This document shows positions 43,325 through 55,548 of a stretch of 64,000 nt of DNA, one piece after another. Under the pieces are notes generated by a model. That model saw only the letters and a list, made by a program, of their open reading frames with translations. It ran no database searches and was not told the origin of the DNA. This DNA comes from Paracyclopina nana. Taxonomy: Eukaryota > Arthropoda > Copepoda > Cyclopoida > Cyclopettidae. Within the stretch, counting starts at the first letter, position 1. Every line of letters begins with the position of its first letter. The translations under genes and the position numbers were made by a program. The stretch lies in assembly GCA_019096065.1 (NCBI GenBank), contig JAGUCH010000007.1, forward strand, positions 2,130,501-2,194,500, given 5' to 3'.

Positions 43325-46300
43325 AGCTTAGTTTTGGCCAAGTAGAAGAAGAAGAAAGGAGGAGGGTCACAAAACTCTTGGTAAACAGTGTGGCCCCTCG
43401 AAATTCCCATAACTTGCTACAAGCTTCCTTACTAACACCACACTACTAGCTTCCTTACTAATACCTCTAAAAGCACTGTAAAAAAGCAATTTTGGCACTG
43501 CTGACAATTTCTGTATATATTTTATATGCGACGATGACCTTATGATGATTTGTTTTGAAATACACTCATTTGAAAAAAATTAAGCTGCTGCTCTGGTACA
43601 CATTTGTTCTACTTTAAATAAGTGGTATTTTTTCCCGAAGGGGGAGCCTCGATTTTTTTCATCGATTTTTAAAGGGAAGTGTTTACAGTGCAGGGATTGG
43701 CTGGTATCAGGGGAAACACGTGGTCCCCTGAGTTTCTCCTTTCTTTCCCAAGTAGTTTGAAATCATCCAATGAGAAAACGGCCTCGTATCAGCCGAAAGT
43801 TCTTTGCACCATACGACTACAGCCAGCCTCAGGGATTCTGCATTCTTAGATATGCAGAAGACTTCTTGTTTGAAAGGGGAATTGAAAAGCCTGCTGCTGA
43901 ACATCTTGTACAAGACTCACCCTCTTTATGTATTCTTCAAACTATGGATCCTTTCAAACAAGTCGAAAGAACTCTCAAAGAGAGGAGAGACCTAAATTGG
44001 ATGAATCAAGAGACCGTGTAGTACATTAATCAAAATACCTCACTTTCTCGACTACTTCTGCTACCTACAGGGTGTCTCATGCTTTAGATCTTCAAATCTT
44101 TCAAAAAACAGGGTGGCTCTAAAAAAGTTCACAATTCCTCATATTCCCCAGGAAAAATAATCAACATAATTTTTTTGCCTTACAATATTGATTAGGGATT
44201 TTTTAAGGTAGATTTGAAAAAACAGGGTGGCTGTAATTTTCTTTGTTGCCGCTTTTTGCAGCCCGGTTAAATGTCATTCTCTTAAATGGCCTCAGAGGTG
44301 TTATGCAATCAAAAAATCTCATTTCAGATTAACATCAAGATTTTATGCGTATGCACACACCTCACTTCAGTCTTCAGACTTTTTTGATGCATGCAAAAAA
44401 TTGGCCCTTTTTGCACCCAAAACAGTCCAGCCATTAATCACTTCTGGAGTCCTTTTATGCTCCTTTTTTTGTTCACTCCATATGCACTCTCACAATGACC
44501 CGACTGGATGAAGATGATGCATCAAAGCTTCTTCTGAATATGAAATTCACTGCAGGTTTTTTTCCATGTGCAGCCAACTCAAGCAAATAAAAGTTGAACA
44601 AGACAAAAAGGAGGTTTTTTTTCAATCTGCTTCAAAGATTCCATGAAGGAATTAGACGAAGATTGAAGAAACATGCAGCATTACAAGTACTATTAGATCC
44701 ATGCAGAATTTTGCAGTGGGTGCAAAAAATTGTCTGACCCTCGTGCACAGTGTGTCAAGACATGTCATGTCAAAAAATGCACTTTTAACTCATGGGGCCC
44801 TTAGCTCCTCCAGTCGTCTGAATTCATGCTGCATAATAGAATTACATCTTTGATTTAGTGCTGTCAATCAAAAAAGGGCTTGCAAAAAAGTCGCGTGTGT
44901 TTTTCCAGCCAGACACACACACACATCCAAAAAAGATTAGTGCATTTTATTTGCATAGCCAACACACAACCTGCAGCCAGAATCCAAGACAAAAGTCTCA
45001 AATTGGATTTGCAATTTTTGATCTGCTCAAAAAAAGGTTGGGTGTTGTGTTGATAAACAGGCCATTTGACATGGAAAAAAAATTAAAAATGCTTCAACTA
45101 ACTGATTTTCATTAACTCATTTTGATTGAAAATAGCCAAAAAGTACTACTGAAGAGTCCGAAAGAAGTGATTTTTTATAATGCAACTGATTTTCGCTTTA
45201 AGCAATTTTTTATTAATCAATTTTCTCATAGGTTTTCTCATAGCCTTCTATTAAGTAAAAAAGGGCTTTTCAATAGTCTGATGTATGTAGAGAGCCTCTA
45301 TTTTATAAGAATTTCGAAAAATAGTCTTTTAATGGTAAATGTAATAGTTAATAGTCTGACTCCAAAATATACACACTCAAAGTCAGTGTAGCATACACCA
45401 AATACACTTTTGAAAGTTGCTTGAAACTTTAGCAGATTTTCTTAATTAGTCTTTCTTGGCATCAACATATCGAGTTTGCCATAAGCGCAATTTCGGTTCC
45501 CAGGGGAAATAATTGAATTTCCCCAAACTTCCTGGCCACGCCCCTTTTCACTACTACTGCCTTTCTTCAGCTGACGAGCAAGAAACAAGATGGACAAGGA
45601 AAAAAATCCTCAGTTAATTAGGCTTAGCTAAAGAGTTCAAAATGGCCCCCCATCTTGTTAGGCCATTTTTTCTGCAGTCGGCTTGTAAAAAAGGCCTCAC
45701 GACGACCACCTTTTATTTACTCAAGATGCAAAAAGGCAGCAAAAAATTGCGATCAAGCAGGAAAATTGCCCTCATGTCAAAATTGGGAGTTGTCAGATCT
45801 TTAAAGCATGTTTCGGCCCTCGTCATCTATGGTATATTACGAATTAGTAATATCTAAATAAATGCCTGATTACAGTTACATTATTTGTATGACTTAAATA
45901 TTTTGGCATGATCCAGGGGAGAAAATATGGTGGGCTTTTTTTGGCATGAAGACGGCCATTTTTGCAGAGAAACATGGGCAAAAAGTGGATCTCTAGCCTA
46001 ATTCAGTACAATCTTGAGAATTGGGCCCCTGACAGGAGTATTATTAGAATCAGAAACGAAATTACACCAAATGTGTAATTTCTTATTGCATCTCGCGAGG
46101 CTGCATGGCTGGTTGGTGCAAAAACTGCATTATTATTATTTGCTTTTCTGCAAATTAAATGCAAGCTTTTTTCAAAGCATAAAAAAATATGCCGTACTCC
46201 AACTCAATGAAGTCAACGACCAGTAAAAACTTGTCACAAAATCAATTTCAGAGCAGGAGACATTTAAAAATGCCAAAATTATTGTTTTATAGGATTTGGA

Positions 46301-47046
46301 GAAAAACCAGCAAACAGAGCAGCAAGAACATGCAATAATTTCAGCTGCTGCTGTTTTCAAGTCCTAAATTTAATTTCCTTTTGATTGTCAATGTTTTGAC
46401 TGATGATTATTTGCATTGCGTGCCAAAGTGTAAACAATTTTTGCTGCCCAAGGGTTGTGGGTCACACAATATTTTGCATCAGTTTTAAATGCATTTTCTG
46501 CATGGAGCGCTCAGCAGCACTGTACATAAGTGAGCAGGCCCCACTCCCCCTCTTTCCCATTAAAGGCAGACTTCAACTCAGACTGGACGATGTCTAATGT
46601 CTCAAAGAATTCATGCCATTCAGGTCCATGAATGCAATGAGGGCCAATGCATTGCCAGCAATTCAAATTATGAAAAAAATAGCTTATCAGTGAACTATTC
46701 AGGTCAAATTCAACTCACTCCAAAACTACTTTTGATACTACTTTCTTCTTTTTAATAAAGTACTCTTCTTCACATAAAAACTAGACCTTCTTTTTTTAAT
46801 TGAAAATGAGCCTACATTTATCATCAGAAAGAATCTACTTTTATATGATGGAAAGCAATTTTCGCATGTATAATTCAGTTTACCAATTCGTCTCAGTTCA
46901 TATTACTATACATATATAAAAGCTCTGACGTTTAACTTTATCAAGTGACACGCATTATAAAGTATTTTATAAGGTGTGTTGCTCCTCTGTTTGACCAAAG
47001 ACCATGATATTGTCCAAGAAGGAAATCTCATGTTAGAAAAAAGGAG
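43325..47046. other. Gene-poor stretch downstream of the lipase
   Basis: No supported exon. The frame at 43770-44021 has no recognised family or splice context. Contains a repeated word (AAAAAACAGGGTGGCT at 44103 and again at 44217), an AC microsatellite at 44913-44925 and many A-run words. Confidence 0.45.
44103..44232. repeat. Pair of 16-bp direct repeats 114 bp apart
   Basis: AAAAAACAGGGTGGCT occurs at 44103-44118 and 44217-44232. A diverged copy (AAAAAACAGGGCGGCT) occurs near 60333. CAGGGTG also starts two MITEs in this window, so these may be decayed transposon ends. Confidence 0.5.
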
Positions 47047-47052
47047 AAAAAA
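47047..47052 (-). terminator. T6 Pol III terminator after the tRNA-like sequence
   Basis: Six T on the minus strand directly follow the 3' end of the tRNA-like sequence. Confidence 0.55.
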
Positions 47053-47125
47053 TGCCGAGTATGGGGATCGAACCCTGATCATCTAGATTAGGAGTCCAAC
47101 GCTCTACTGACTGAGCTACCAATAC
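47053..47125 (-). tRNA. tRNA-like sequence, anticodon CCT (Arg) in a Lys-type body, probably a pseudogene
   Basis: A 73-nt stretch on the minus strand with a D-arm (GCTC/GAGC), an A-box TAGCTCAGTCAG, an anticodon arm with loop CTCCTAA (CCT), and a perfect B-box GGTTCGATCC followed at once by T6. The anticodon stem holds with two G-U pairs. In the standard register the acceptor pairs at only a few positions and two of the five T-stem pairs fail. It may be Pol III-competent but is unlikely to make a normal tRNA; a decayed tRNA or a SINE head are possible. Confidence 0.55.
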
Positions 47126-47852
47126 AGACAGAATAATCATTGTCAGAATTCCTTCTTATTCTTATTCTCAGCTGAGCTAAGCTTAGTAGAACAGTAGAGC
47201 CTTTTCAGAGGTACCAGACAAAACTTAATCTAACACATCTTTTAGCCCCAAAAAATGCCAAATTCTAAATGCACAATTTTTTAATTGATTGATTAACACT
47301 TTCTGTTACTCTTGCACTACTGAGGGCCTCTCAACCCTAGCCTTCAAGTAATGGATCAGGTGCTAAGTCAAGATCGCCTGTTCTGGTAACTCCAATTACA
47401 TTTTAAAATTACTCTCCATCCTATACAATCGTATCTATATGTAAACAAATTATAAAAAAGTATTACAAAACATCTGAACTTAACTTGCAAAGTAAAAATC
47501 TCGTGGCATTACTTGGCTCTCGCAAGCTCGAGCCCGCAAAAATGCCACTCGATTTCTACTTTACAAAATTTGCTCAGCTATTTTATTAGCTTGTTTTATA
47601 AATTGTTTACATATATAAATAGATATTATCATAAAAAATCATAGGATCATTGCAAAAGACCGCAAGTTTGAGGTTGTTATTGTTTACAAAATTGAAATGT
47701 AAACACACGGCGCAACTTCACATGCAGCGATAAAAACGCGCAACCTCTCTCTAAACAAAAGCCGAATTAGGGTATGGGGCTTCAAATCCCCCTGGTCGCC
47801 AACCAATGGTTTTAAATTGTGCAAAAAGTGCACCAGCAGAAGAAATTCATAC

Positions 47853-47989
47853 CTTGGATCCACGGGCAACGGCGATGCACGCACCTTCGCTGCTGCATAA
47901 CCATGCAAAAGTGCACAAAGCAGCAGCAGCAGCAATTGCACGTGCAAAATTCTTCGAAGCAACTTCTTTCTTCTTCTTCTTGCCATCAT
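47853..47989 (-). CDS. Candidate first coding exon with a strong signal peptide
   Basis: Not recognised. From ATG-ATG at 47989 the frame begins with a very basic stretch (MMARRRRKKLLRRIL). A long hydrophobic core (VQLLLLLLCALLHGYAAA) follows, then PLPVDPR, ending at a plausible donor (CCAAG|GTATGAA). It could be the first exon of a secreted peptide or protein gene reading left, but no second exon was found. The frame stays open across the donor to 47684. A chance frame through CTG/CAG-rich sequence is a real alternative. Confidence 0.25.
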
Positions 47990-48007
47990 TTTTCGTCTGG
48001 GCCTCAA

Positions 48008-49448
48008 GAGCGAAAGGCAGAATCATCGAACATTCTTTTTGGTTGTTGTCCAAAAAAAGCTTTTTTCAAGCTCCTTTGAATTTGCACACTGCACTACAGC
48101 TTTTTATTTATGCTGCCACCTTTTTGCTGTGAACGAGAGAGTGTAGTGAGTTGCTTTGCAACCAAGTGCTAATGGTGATTGATGAGGTAAGAACCGCGCT
48201 AATAAATCATCTTTTTTGTACTGCACTAAGGAGATTTTCCGTTTCTTCCTTTTGATGAGGTGTTCATCTACAAATCTGCATAATTAACCTTTATTTCGGG
48301 ACTTTTCAATGACAGTTTTATTTTTTTAAATGTTTTTGTTTACTTACTTTTTTAGAAATGAATTTCGTAGGTGGAACCTAAAAAGTATTTTAAAAATGGG
48401 CAAATATAAAGTTTATTAGAGGATTAGAGAAAATGCCACATTCTTGCATTCAATAAGAAGTAATTATTCATGGTTCAACTTTGCAGCATGCTCTAATTTC
48501 AATAATTCAATGGTGCATTGGAAAAAATGCGCAAAAAGGTAGATTTGCCGAAACACACAAAAAATTGCCAGGGCAAACCGAGGAAATTTCGCATAGAAGC
48601 CAAGTCATGCATAAAATTAGCCTCATGAGCTGTGGTAATTACAACAGCTTCAAATCAAAAATATGCTACCATTATCATAATGTGTGTGCATACTGCTACT
48701 ATATTGCAAAAACGCACTTTTTTGCAATTAAACGAGGAAGATTTTTTATGAGGCTCACTCGGAATTTGTCAACTCATCCTTCCTACTTAATCTGGCCAAA
48801 ATATCTACAAACTTTATTGAGGCTTGAATGGCTTTTTTAGTGGTTAAAGTAAGCACTGTCGGGCCGAAATCTGCAAAAAGTGACACTTTTTGCCCATCCT
48901 TAAAAGCCAGCCAGTAATAAGTTATCACCATTGCTTAGCTGCATTAAAAAGCATCGTAAAATAGTCCACAACTTTTTAAATGAAGCAACTTTCAAAGCTT
49001 CCAAATTCTGCTTGGGAAAAAAGCGTTTTTGCAACTTCTGATTGAATTTCCTAGCGTGCTCCTTTTTTCTTGGAGGCAACAACAGCAACCGACATAAAAA
49101 GAACGTCACTGTCATTCCAATTGCAAAATGCAGCCATTTTTGCAACTCAGCCTAACGAATTTTTCAACTAGACAGCCTCAGTTAAAAGATTTGCAAACCT
49201 GTCACCTCAGATAATCGCCTAGATTGCAATGAACCTGCTCTATTTGGGGAAATTTTGCATCACCCTCTACATTTTAGGGCTCTTTGTGCAGCGCAGTCCT
49301 ACACCGAATCCTAGCTGCATCTTTTTTATGCCTTTTTCTTCTTCTAGGTAAAAGGAGTCACCAAATCGAGTGTGTTTTACGAGGATTGCACCCACTTGCA
49401 CCATCTTTAACTGCATTGCCAACAGTCTCACTTTTCTTGGCTACAAAA
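48008..49448. other. Gene-poor stretch
   Basis: No supported exon. Contains a perfect inverted repeat, GCAAAAAGTG-A-CACTTTTTGC, at 48873-48893. Confidence 0.4.
48873..48893. repeat. Perfect 10-bp palindrome with one-base spacer
   Basis: GCAAAAAGTG and its reverse complement flank a single A. The same half-word recurs in this gene-poor region (for example at 47821). Confidence 0.85.
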
Positions 49449-49526
49449 ATGGATTACCAACAGTACACAGGATACTCAGGATACAACTCCTACCATTACC
49501 AATATGCCTCGCAAAATCACCTTAAG
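49449..49526 (+). CDS. Candidate first coding exon, Tyr-rich
   Basis: Unrecognised. ATG in a good context (CAAAAATGG), 26 codons rich in Tyr (MDYQQYTGYSGYNSY at the start), ending in phase 0 at a strong donor (CTTAAG|GTAAGC). It resembles the low-complexity N-terminus of a transcription factor or RNA-binding protein. It may start a long-intron gene, perhaps the one whose exons appear from 54249, but no link is proven. Confidence 0.35.
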
Positions 49527-50920
49527 GTAAGCTTCACATTTGCATCACTAGAGGGCGCTTTTTGAGCTAACTAAAGCAGAGTTGCCAGACAACAAAGTGT
49601 CTATTGAAGTTCTCCAGCCAAATTCACTTAAGCTCTGAAAATCAATGTTTGAATAATTAAGCAACAGATGGAGCTGCTGACTGTTTCTTCAAAACAGGGC
49701 TACCAGACTTAAAATGCATTATTAGCCATGGTGATTTCTTCAGACTTAATTCACTGTTTTCAATGGATGATGATGTGTGCACCAAGCCAAATTCACTCAA
49801 AAACTGGCTCAAATTGGGCATTTGTGAGCAGATGCTAGATGAGCTATGTCAAAATTTCCGGAAAAAATGGAGGATTTCCAGTACAGCTGGCTTTATTTAG
49901 GAGCAGCATATAAAGCTTTCCGGGAGGAGCTTTACATGAAAAGGGGCAGCCAATAAAGAGAAAGCATCGATCCAACTTAGAACTGTTTCTTTAGAAAGTG
50001 GGACTCTCATTCGTTGCTGTAATTCCTGCACCACCGAAAATATGCCATGTAATTTTTGCAAAGAGAGAGAAAAAAAGGAAATTGAATCGGGCTCCAATGC
50101 ATTTGAATCGAGATGATAAAATGAGCGAGGGATATAGATTTTTTTCTCTCTTTTACACCCGATATGAAAATGCACAGAGTTGAATAGATGAAACCGAGCT
50201 CTTATTTTACCTAGGCCAATTCAATATTGGCACTGTTGCAAATCTGATTTTCCACTTTACATCATTAGAAAAAAGCCCAAAAGATGATATTGATCATTTT
50301 CATTCAAGTACTTTGTTTCCTTGTGCGTCTTTGTTTTAACTTCATGAAAATTCAAAATGAATTGAAGAAATGTATTTTTTGAGAGCCTGACTTGGTCTTG
50401 GGAATTAAGCTCCTAGTTTGGCAACGAGCAAAGGTTTTCTTCAATTGGATTATTGAGATGGGGGGTGTCAATCATGAACTTGTTCAAAAGAGAAATCTTG
50501 CTCATTATCTGCATACCCTTTAACTAACTCAACCATTGTTACGTCCACTATCGAGAAAAGAACCAATGCAATCAGATGGCACATTTTGGACATCTTACAA
50601 TTTTAGTAATTTTTATGCATGCTTTCAATGCTTATTTACTATAAAAAGTGGGAAATTCGCTTACCTTGTAAATGGCTTGGCAAGATTTCTACAAAAGACC
50701 ACAACCAAATCGGGGAGTAAAATGGCGTTTTGTCAACCTTTTTGTATACTAACAAATAAGGGGCATGACTTAACGCTGTTACTCAGTTTTTCTCGTCAAG
50801 CTTTCGAGCGTGTAGTGATGAAGCGAATTATTGTTTTTGTAAAAGCGTGTCAACACAGCTGTTTTTTTTCCCGTCAAATTGAAGAGGGTTTTTTCAAGAA
50901 AACAAAAGTGACGCGAATTA
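49527..50920. other. Non-coding stretch
   Basis: No exon seen. An open frame at 50536-50928 is not supported by codon pattern or splice sites. Confidence 0.4.
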
Positions 50921-51282
50921 CAGGGTGACTAGATGTGGCTATTTATAGCCAAAGTGACCCATTTGTGGCTACGGTAATAAAGTATTAACCGTTGCCATTT
51001 GTGGCTATTTTTGAAAAGCCCGAAATTTGATATTTTTACTTAATATACGCTTGAAAATCTTCAAAAAATTAGATTTGCTAAAATGGCCGACTTTTTTTAA
51101 TCTTATGCTACCAAAAAAAGATGAAAGTCATTAATGTCATGATGATTATTGATATCGTGAAAATTCCTAAAAAAAATGTGGCTATTGTTCGAAAATTTGT
51201 GGCTATTTTGGGTTTTTTCTGAGATGTGGATATTTTAGCGGAAAATCTGGCTACAACCAGCTCAAATTCTCTGGTCACCCTG
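50921..51282. mobile_element. hAT-like MITE, 362 bp
   Basis: Ends are CAGGGTGACTAGA and, inverted, CAGGGTGACCAGAGA, a classical hAT-type terminus. Flanks are GCGAATTA (50913-50920) and GCGAACTC (51283-51290), an 8-bp target duplication matching at 6 of 8 positions, so the copy is not recent. The inside repeats the word TGTGGCTATTT and has no coding capacity. Confidence 0.75.
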
Positions 51283-51817
51283 GCGAACTCTGGTTAAAGC
51301 ATTTAAATGGATACCTGAAGGTTCGAGTCGAATATCTTTCATCACTAGTCACTAAGTTCAATCACTGAGCTTTCCTAATTGCTGTTGGCTCGTTTTTCTC
51401 AGCTTTAAGAGCGTCTGAATCGAGATTGATCCTGATTTTCTGTTTTTCTCTGAACTCGAGCTCAATCAAGAGCTCAAATATTTATGGGATACGAGTGATT
51501 TTCGCCTTGAGAATGAGCAAATCTTCGTACCTGAGGACTTCAGGTAAGACATCCTATTTCAATAGCCTGGTCTTTTATAATGTATTTTATATTTTGAGAA
51601 GGGTTCCATTAATTGATAAAAAGCTGGGGAATTTTTTCGCGAATCGAGCCCAAACTCACTGTTCCTCCACCCGAGGACAAAAATTGGCTTTCTACTCAGG
51701 TAGTGAGCATTTCTGAGCCCACGGTGAGAAATGTATGCATTACACTAGGCGAGAATACTCTGATGACTAAGTTAAGAGACAATCGCTGACATTTTAGCTG
51801 ATATGTGATGTTATTTA

Positions 51818-52025
51818 CAGGGTGTCCCACCAAAAGCGGATTAAGTAGCGCTCGTATGCTATGGGCTTCATAGATCGAGCTTCAAGTCTGGCTGAGTTGT
51901 CAATAATAAAATTGGGTATATCTCAGTACAAGGCAGCTAAGTACGCTACTTGATTTTCTTGCCTGAAAATCATAGGCTCGTTTCCAGAGAAAACTTGTTT
52001 ACTACGCTTTTCGTAGGACGCCCAG
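51818..52025. mobile_element. Tc1/mariner-like MITE, 208 bp
   Basis: Left end CAGGGTGTCCCACCAAAAGC and right end, read inverted, CTGGGCGTCCTACGAAAAGC share 15 of 20 positions. TA flanks both ends, the expected IS630/Tc1/mariner target duplication. There is no open frame. Confidence 0.7.
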
Positions 52026-53168
52026 TATTAGGTCTTATCACTTGCACTCTGGGTGTTCTTCCAAATTTTAATATTTTGGTTTTTTGACCTACATATATTT
52101 GTTTTAATACCTATATAGCAACCGTTCAAGACGTATGTGAGAAATTAAACTATAAAAGTGTTTTTTGAGTGTTAGGACCTACACAGCTAATTTGGTTGGA
52201 TTTTTGGGAGAAGTCACTAAAGCCTAAAATAGGGTTAGGTTTCTAGTTGAGTTCCATGAAAGGTGGTAGAGATCCTCAATAACACAATTTGAGCATCTGT
52301 GACCAGATCTTAGCCCAGCACCAACAGCAAAACAAGTACAGGAACCCGAAGTCAAGTTGACTGCACTAGATGGCACTGAGTTCAGACGGCTTGACGTCAT
52401 CAGTGCGCGAGCGTAGTTGACACGTTCAACAAATGAGCTACTAGATGTGAACTGTGCAAAATAGTCAAAAAGAGCCAGCTTCCAATTATAAAAAAGCCAC
52501 TTTAATTTAGTGTGTCAATCTGGGAGCACATTTAATTAGTGCTCTAGCTTGCCCGTACGCCAGCCCAAAGGCCAGCCTGGAATTTTAGGAAAAGATGGAA
52601 TTTCAGGAAATATACCACTCTTAATTTAGTGAGATGAAAATATAATTGGTCTATTTGAAACTTAGGCTCTACTTAAGCTTTTGAAAATTACACCTTGCGA
52701 AAAATAATCAATAAAATGAGGCATTTTGCTAATTCAGACGGCGCAGCGTAAGCAGTGATCAGACGTCTGAAATTTTATGAGCTCGCCGGCAGGATAAATA
52801 TGGTACCGTTTTACGGTTCCCTATAGTATAAGTACGAACTAGTAAAAAATTGCTGCAGCTGAGCGCGCCAGCTAGTAGTAACCATGCTTATGCTTAGTAT
52901 AAGCACGTACAAGTAAGGTGTGCATTATATACTGATTTTATTTGTTGGAACTGGGCTATAGCTATTTATGAAAAGTAGCTTTATCTATAGTTAATTATTA
53001 CCATTGCTACTAATAACAGCAGAGGACTTAAAAGCCTATGTTGTTTCACCTTTAGATCTTAAAACCCAGGGAGAGCACAAGCTTACTTTTCAACTGAGAT
53101 CTTTTTACCTAGGCCAGGTCGCAAAATGTGAAGGATTTAAATCCCACTTTCATTTTAGGTCCAACAAC
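52026..53168. other. Non-coding stretch between MITEs
   Basis: AT-rich. No supported exon. Confidence 0.4.
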
Positions 53169-53649
53169 TAGAGGTGTATCGGGCTCAGGCCCGAACCCGA
53201 AAGCCCGATACCAATTTCTGGCCCGAACTAAATAAGACCCGAGCCCGACCCGGGCCGATTTTCAGAAAGCCCGAAAAAGCCCGAAGTCATTTTCAAAAAG
53301 CCCGAAGTGGCCCGAATGTCATTTTTTTAAAAAATTCAAAAACTTGCTCAAAATCAGAAAAACAACGGCTCTAGATTATGAGCTTAAATGTTGAGTATGA
53401 TTGTTAAGTATCCCTGCATTTTTATAACCTTTAGTAGTTAAGGTGAATTCCTTAGCCAAAAAGGGATTATTATTCACATTTTTCCAGAAAAATTGTAGAT
53501 TTCATCTCGGCCCGAAAAGCCCGTAACATTTTTTGACTGGCCCGAAAAAGCCCGAAGCCTGAAAAAAAGGTTCAGGCCCGGCCCGACCCGACCCGAGTCA
53601 TTTTTGGAAAGCCCGAGCCCGACTTTTCTTGGCCCTATACACCTCTGCC
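53169..53649. mobile_element. hAT-like MITE, 481 bp, with perfect 8-bp target duplication
   Basis: Termini TAGAGGTGTATCGGGC and, inverted, CAGAGGTGTATAGGGCC lie between two identical CCAACAAC octamers (53161-53168 and 53650-53657). Both subterminal regions are packed with CCCGA/TCGGG words, giving a long imperfect hairpin. It is non-autonomous: no transposase frame. Confidence 0.9.
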
Positions 53650-54248
53650 AACAACTCATCTCATTTTAGGCCTCAGTTCATTGCATTTATCTTGCCCCAA
53701 GTTATAAAGCAAAGTGCAAGTCATAACTAGAGCATTAAAATAGAAAAAGAGGTTCTTAGTTGTATCTAACTCAAAGAAATGCTTCTAATTTAAAATATTT
53801 TTCGAACTCCATTCAAACCACTATAGGCAGTATAACAATACTTGTAGGCATAAAAATGGTATCAAGCTGTAAGTCTGAACACTATTTCCCACTCCGCTTT
53901 ACTTAGCCATTTCAAATTGTATCTTAGTCAAAGTGAACAATTATGAACTACCATACCATGTCATCAATGATAATGAAAGTTCAATCAAAATACTAATTTT
54001 CAAAAACTAGTTGATTTGCCTTCTGTTTTAGTTTCATATTTTGGTTAACTCCTAAATTCAGTAGTGTATTTTTCAAATTGAATTTCACTCTATGAAACAA
54101 GGCTGCTTTCTCTCAAATTTTCTCAATTGAAGTCGAGCGCTGTTACTTTCGTCCGTCCGAATTTAAACTCATTTTGAGTGGAACGCGAGTGAGTCGGTGG
54201 TGTGTGGTGGTCTCCTCAAAAGCTGGCATGTATGTGTAGTGGTGTAAC
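53650..54248. other. Upstream region or 5' UTR of the next gene
   Basis: AT-rich until about 54120, then GT-rich up to the ATG at 54249. No coding exon. Confidence 0.4.
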
Positions 54249-55548
54249 ATGGAGTCGTCGTCGCTCCTTTCTCAAATAAAATTGGATGAGAAGAAGGACT
54301 GGAGGAACAACTCGCGGCCGCGGACGGAGGAGATGCGATCAAGAAGAATCAAGAGCTTTCTAAGGAGACCATCGCATTCTCGTCTTGAGGCTCCCAAGGG
54401 CAACACCGAAGAAGAACACCGGGAAAACGACATGGACGAGGACAACAACTTGGAGCAGCAGCAGCCTTTGGACGCCAAAGAGCGATTGCAGCGCTTCGAT
54501 TTGGTCATCCAGCATTTGCATCGACTCAGAGCAACGTTGGCTCTCGATCCTTCGGTCAGAGATTCCTTTCAAAAGCTGCAAACGCTCACGCTGCTCGCGG
54601 GCCAGTCGCTCATTTTGCCAAATCACCACCACCATGGTGGACAACCACCGATGCCCCATCCCAATTTCATGAGCCTCAGGCCGCCCCTCATGCCCACGGG
54701 GCCGCCCACGGGGTTCCTCGCGGGCGGCAGCCACCATAGACTGCCCCTGCCGCCGGGCATGCCGGTCAAGCCGCCGGCTGACTGGGTGCCAACGTCCGAG
54801 GTCAAGACAGAATGGCCTGCTCCAAGGTAAGATTTTTTTAAAGCTAAAAGAAGACATTTTGGTATTTTAGAAAGCAATCTTCAAGGGGAAGCGTGATGCG
54901 GAAAGAATTGTATATTTGCTTGAAATTGTAATTTGCTTCTTCCTTCCACCTTTCCCCATTGTGCGAGCAAACTTTGCAAGATGCAAGATATGAGCTACAA
55001 TTCCAAAAGCTTTTTTTCGCTCCAACTTAGTGTAAAAAAGCTCCACTGAAATGCAGGCAGATGCGGAATTGGCAATGGAAGGGTCAAACAATGTACTGGT
55101 CACTCCTATTGTTTTGCACAAGCAGATGACAAAAACACAACAAAAAGCACCACTTCGCTTTTTTTCCAGCTCTGAAAATGGCGGTTGCAATAATGCTGCC
55201 GTCGAGCAGCAAGACAGCAATATTAGTAGCAGCAAAAAGGCAAGAAAGGAGATCGAAGAAAAGCCCGAAGAGGAGCTCATTTCGCCGCCATTGGCAGAGG
55301 ACGAGGACATGGATATGGATATCCTGGAGCACATTGAGGAAGATGTGGACATTCCTGACGATGAAGACGAGGAGGAGGAGGAAGAAGACCAAGAAATGGT
55401 CGTCACTTCAGAAAATAACAACAAAATCATTGGCAGCAATTCGATAGCAACGCCAAAACTTCCCCTACTGCAAAACATGAGCAACGGAGCGAAATTGCCT
55501 CAATTGCCACCATTGCCACCTCCACTGCTGAATCTGGAATTCCTCAAG
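54249..55548 (+). CDS. 5' exons of an unrecognised, probably nuclear, regulatory protein
   Basis: Exon 54249-54826 (ATG, 193-residue frame, strong donor CCAAG|GTAAGA) is unusually GC-rich. It encodes a basic start (RSRRIKSFLRRPSHSR), an acidic segment, an amphipathic helix (RLQRFDLVIQHLHRLRATL to LQTLTLLAGQSLILP), then His-, Pro- and Gly-rich low complexity. A second frame from about 55041 to the donor at 55548 is Ser-, Asp- and Glu-rich (DEDEEEEEEDQEM) and ends Pro/Leu-rich. The junction is unresolved. The strong donor is phase 2, whereas the best acceptor (GAAATGCAG at 55056) needs phase 0. A weaker donor at 54801 (CCGAG|GTCAAG) or the poor acceptor at 55040 would fit. I do not recognise the family; a transcription factor is likely from composition. 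Confidence 0.5.

Noticed and set aside
43770-44021. 83-codon frame downstream of the lipase
   Set aside because: No recognised domain and no splice sites; overlapping frames on both strands are similarly open.
54360-54857. 165-codon open frame on the minus strand
   Set aside because: Antisense of a GC-rich exon; the plus-strand product has the more protein-like composition, a good ATG and a strong donor.
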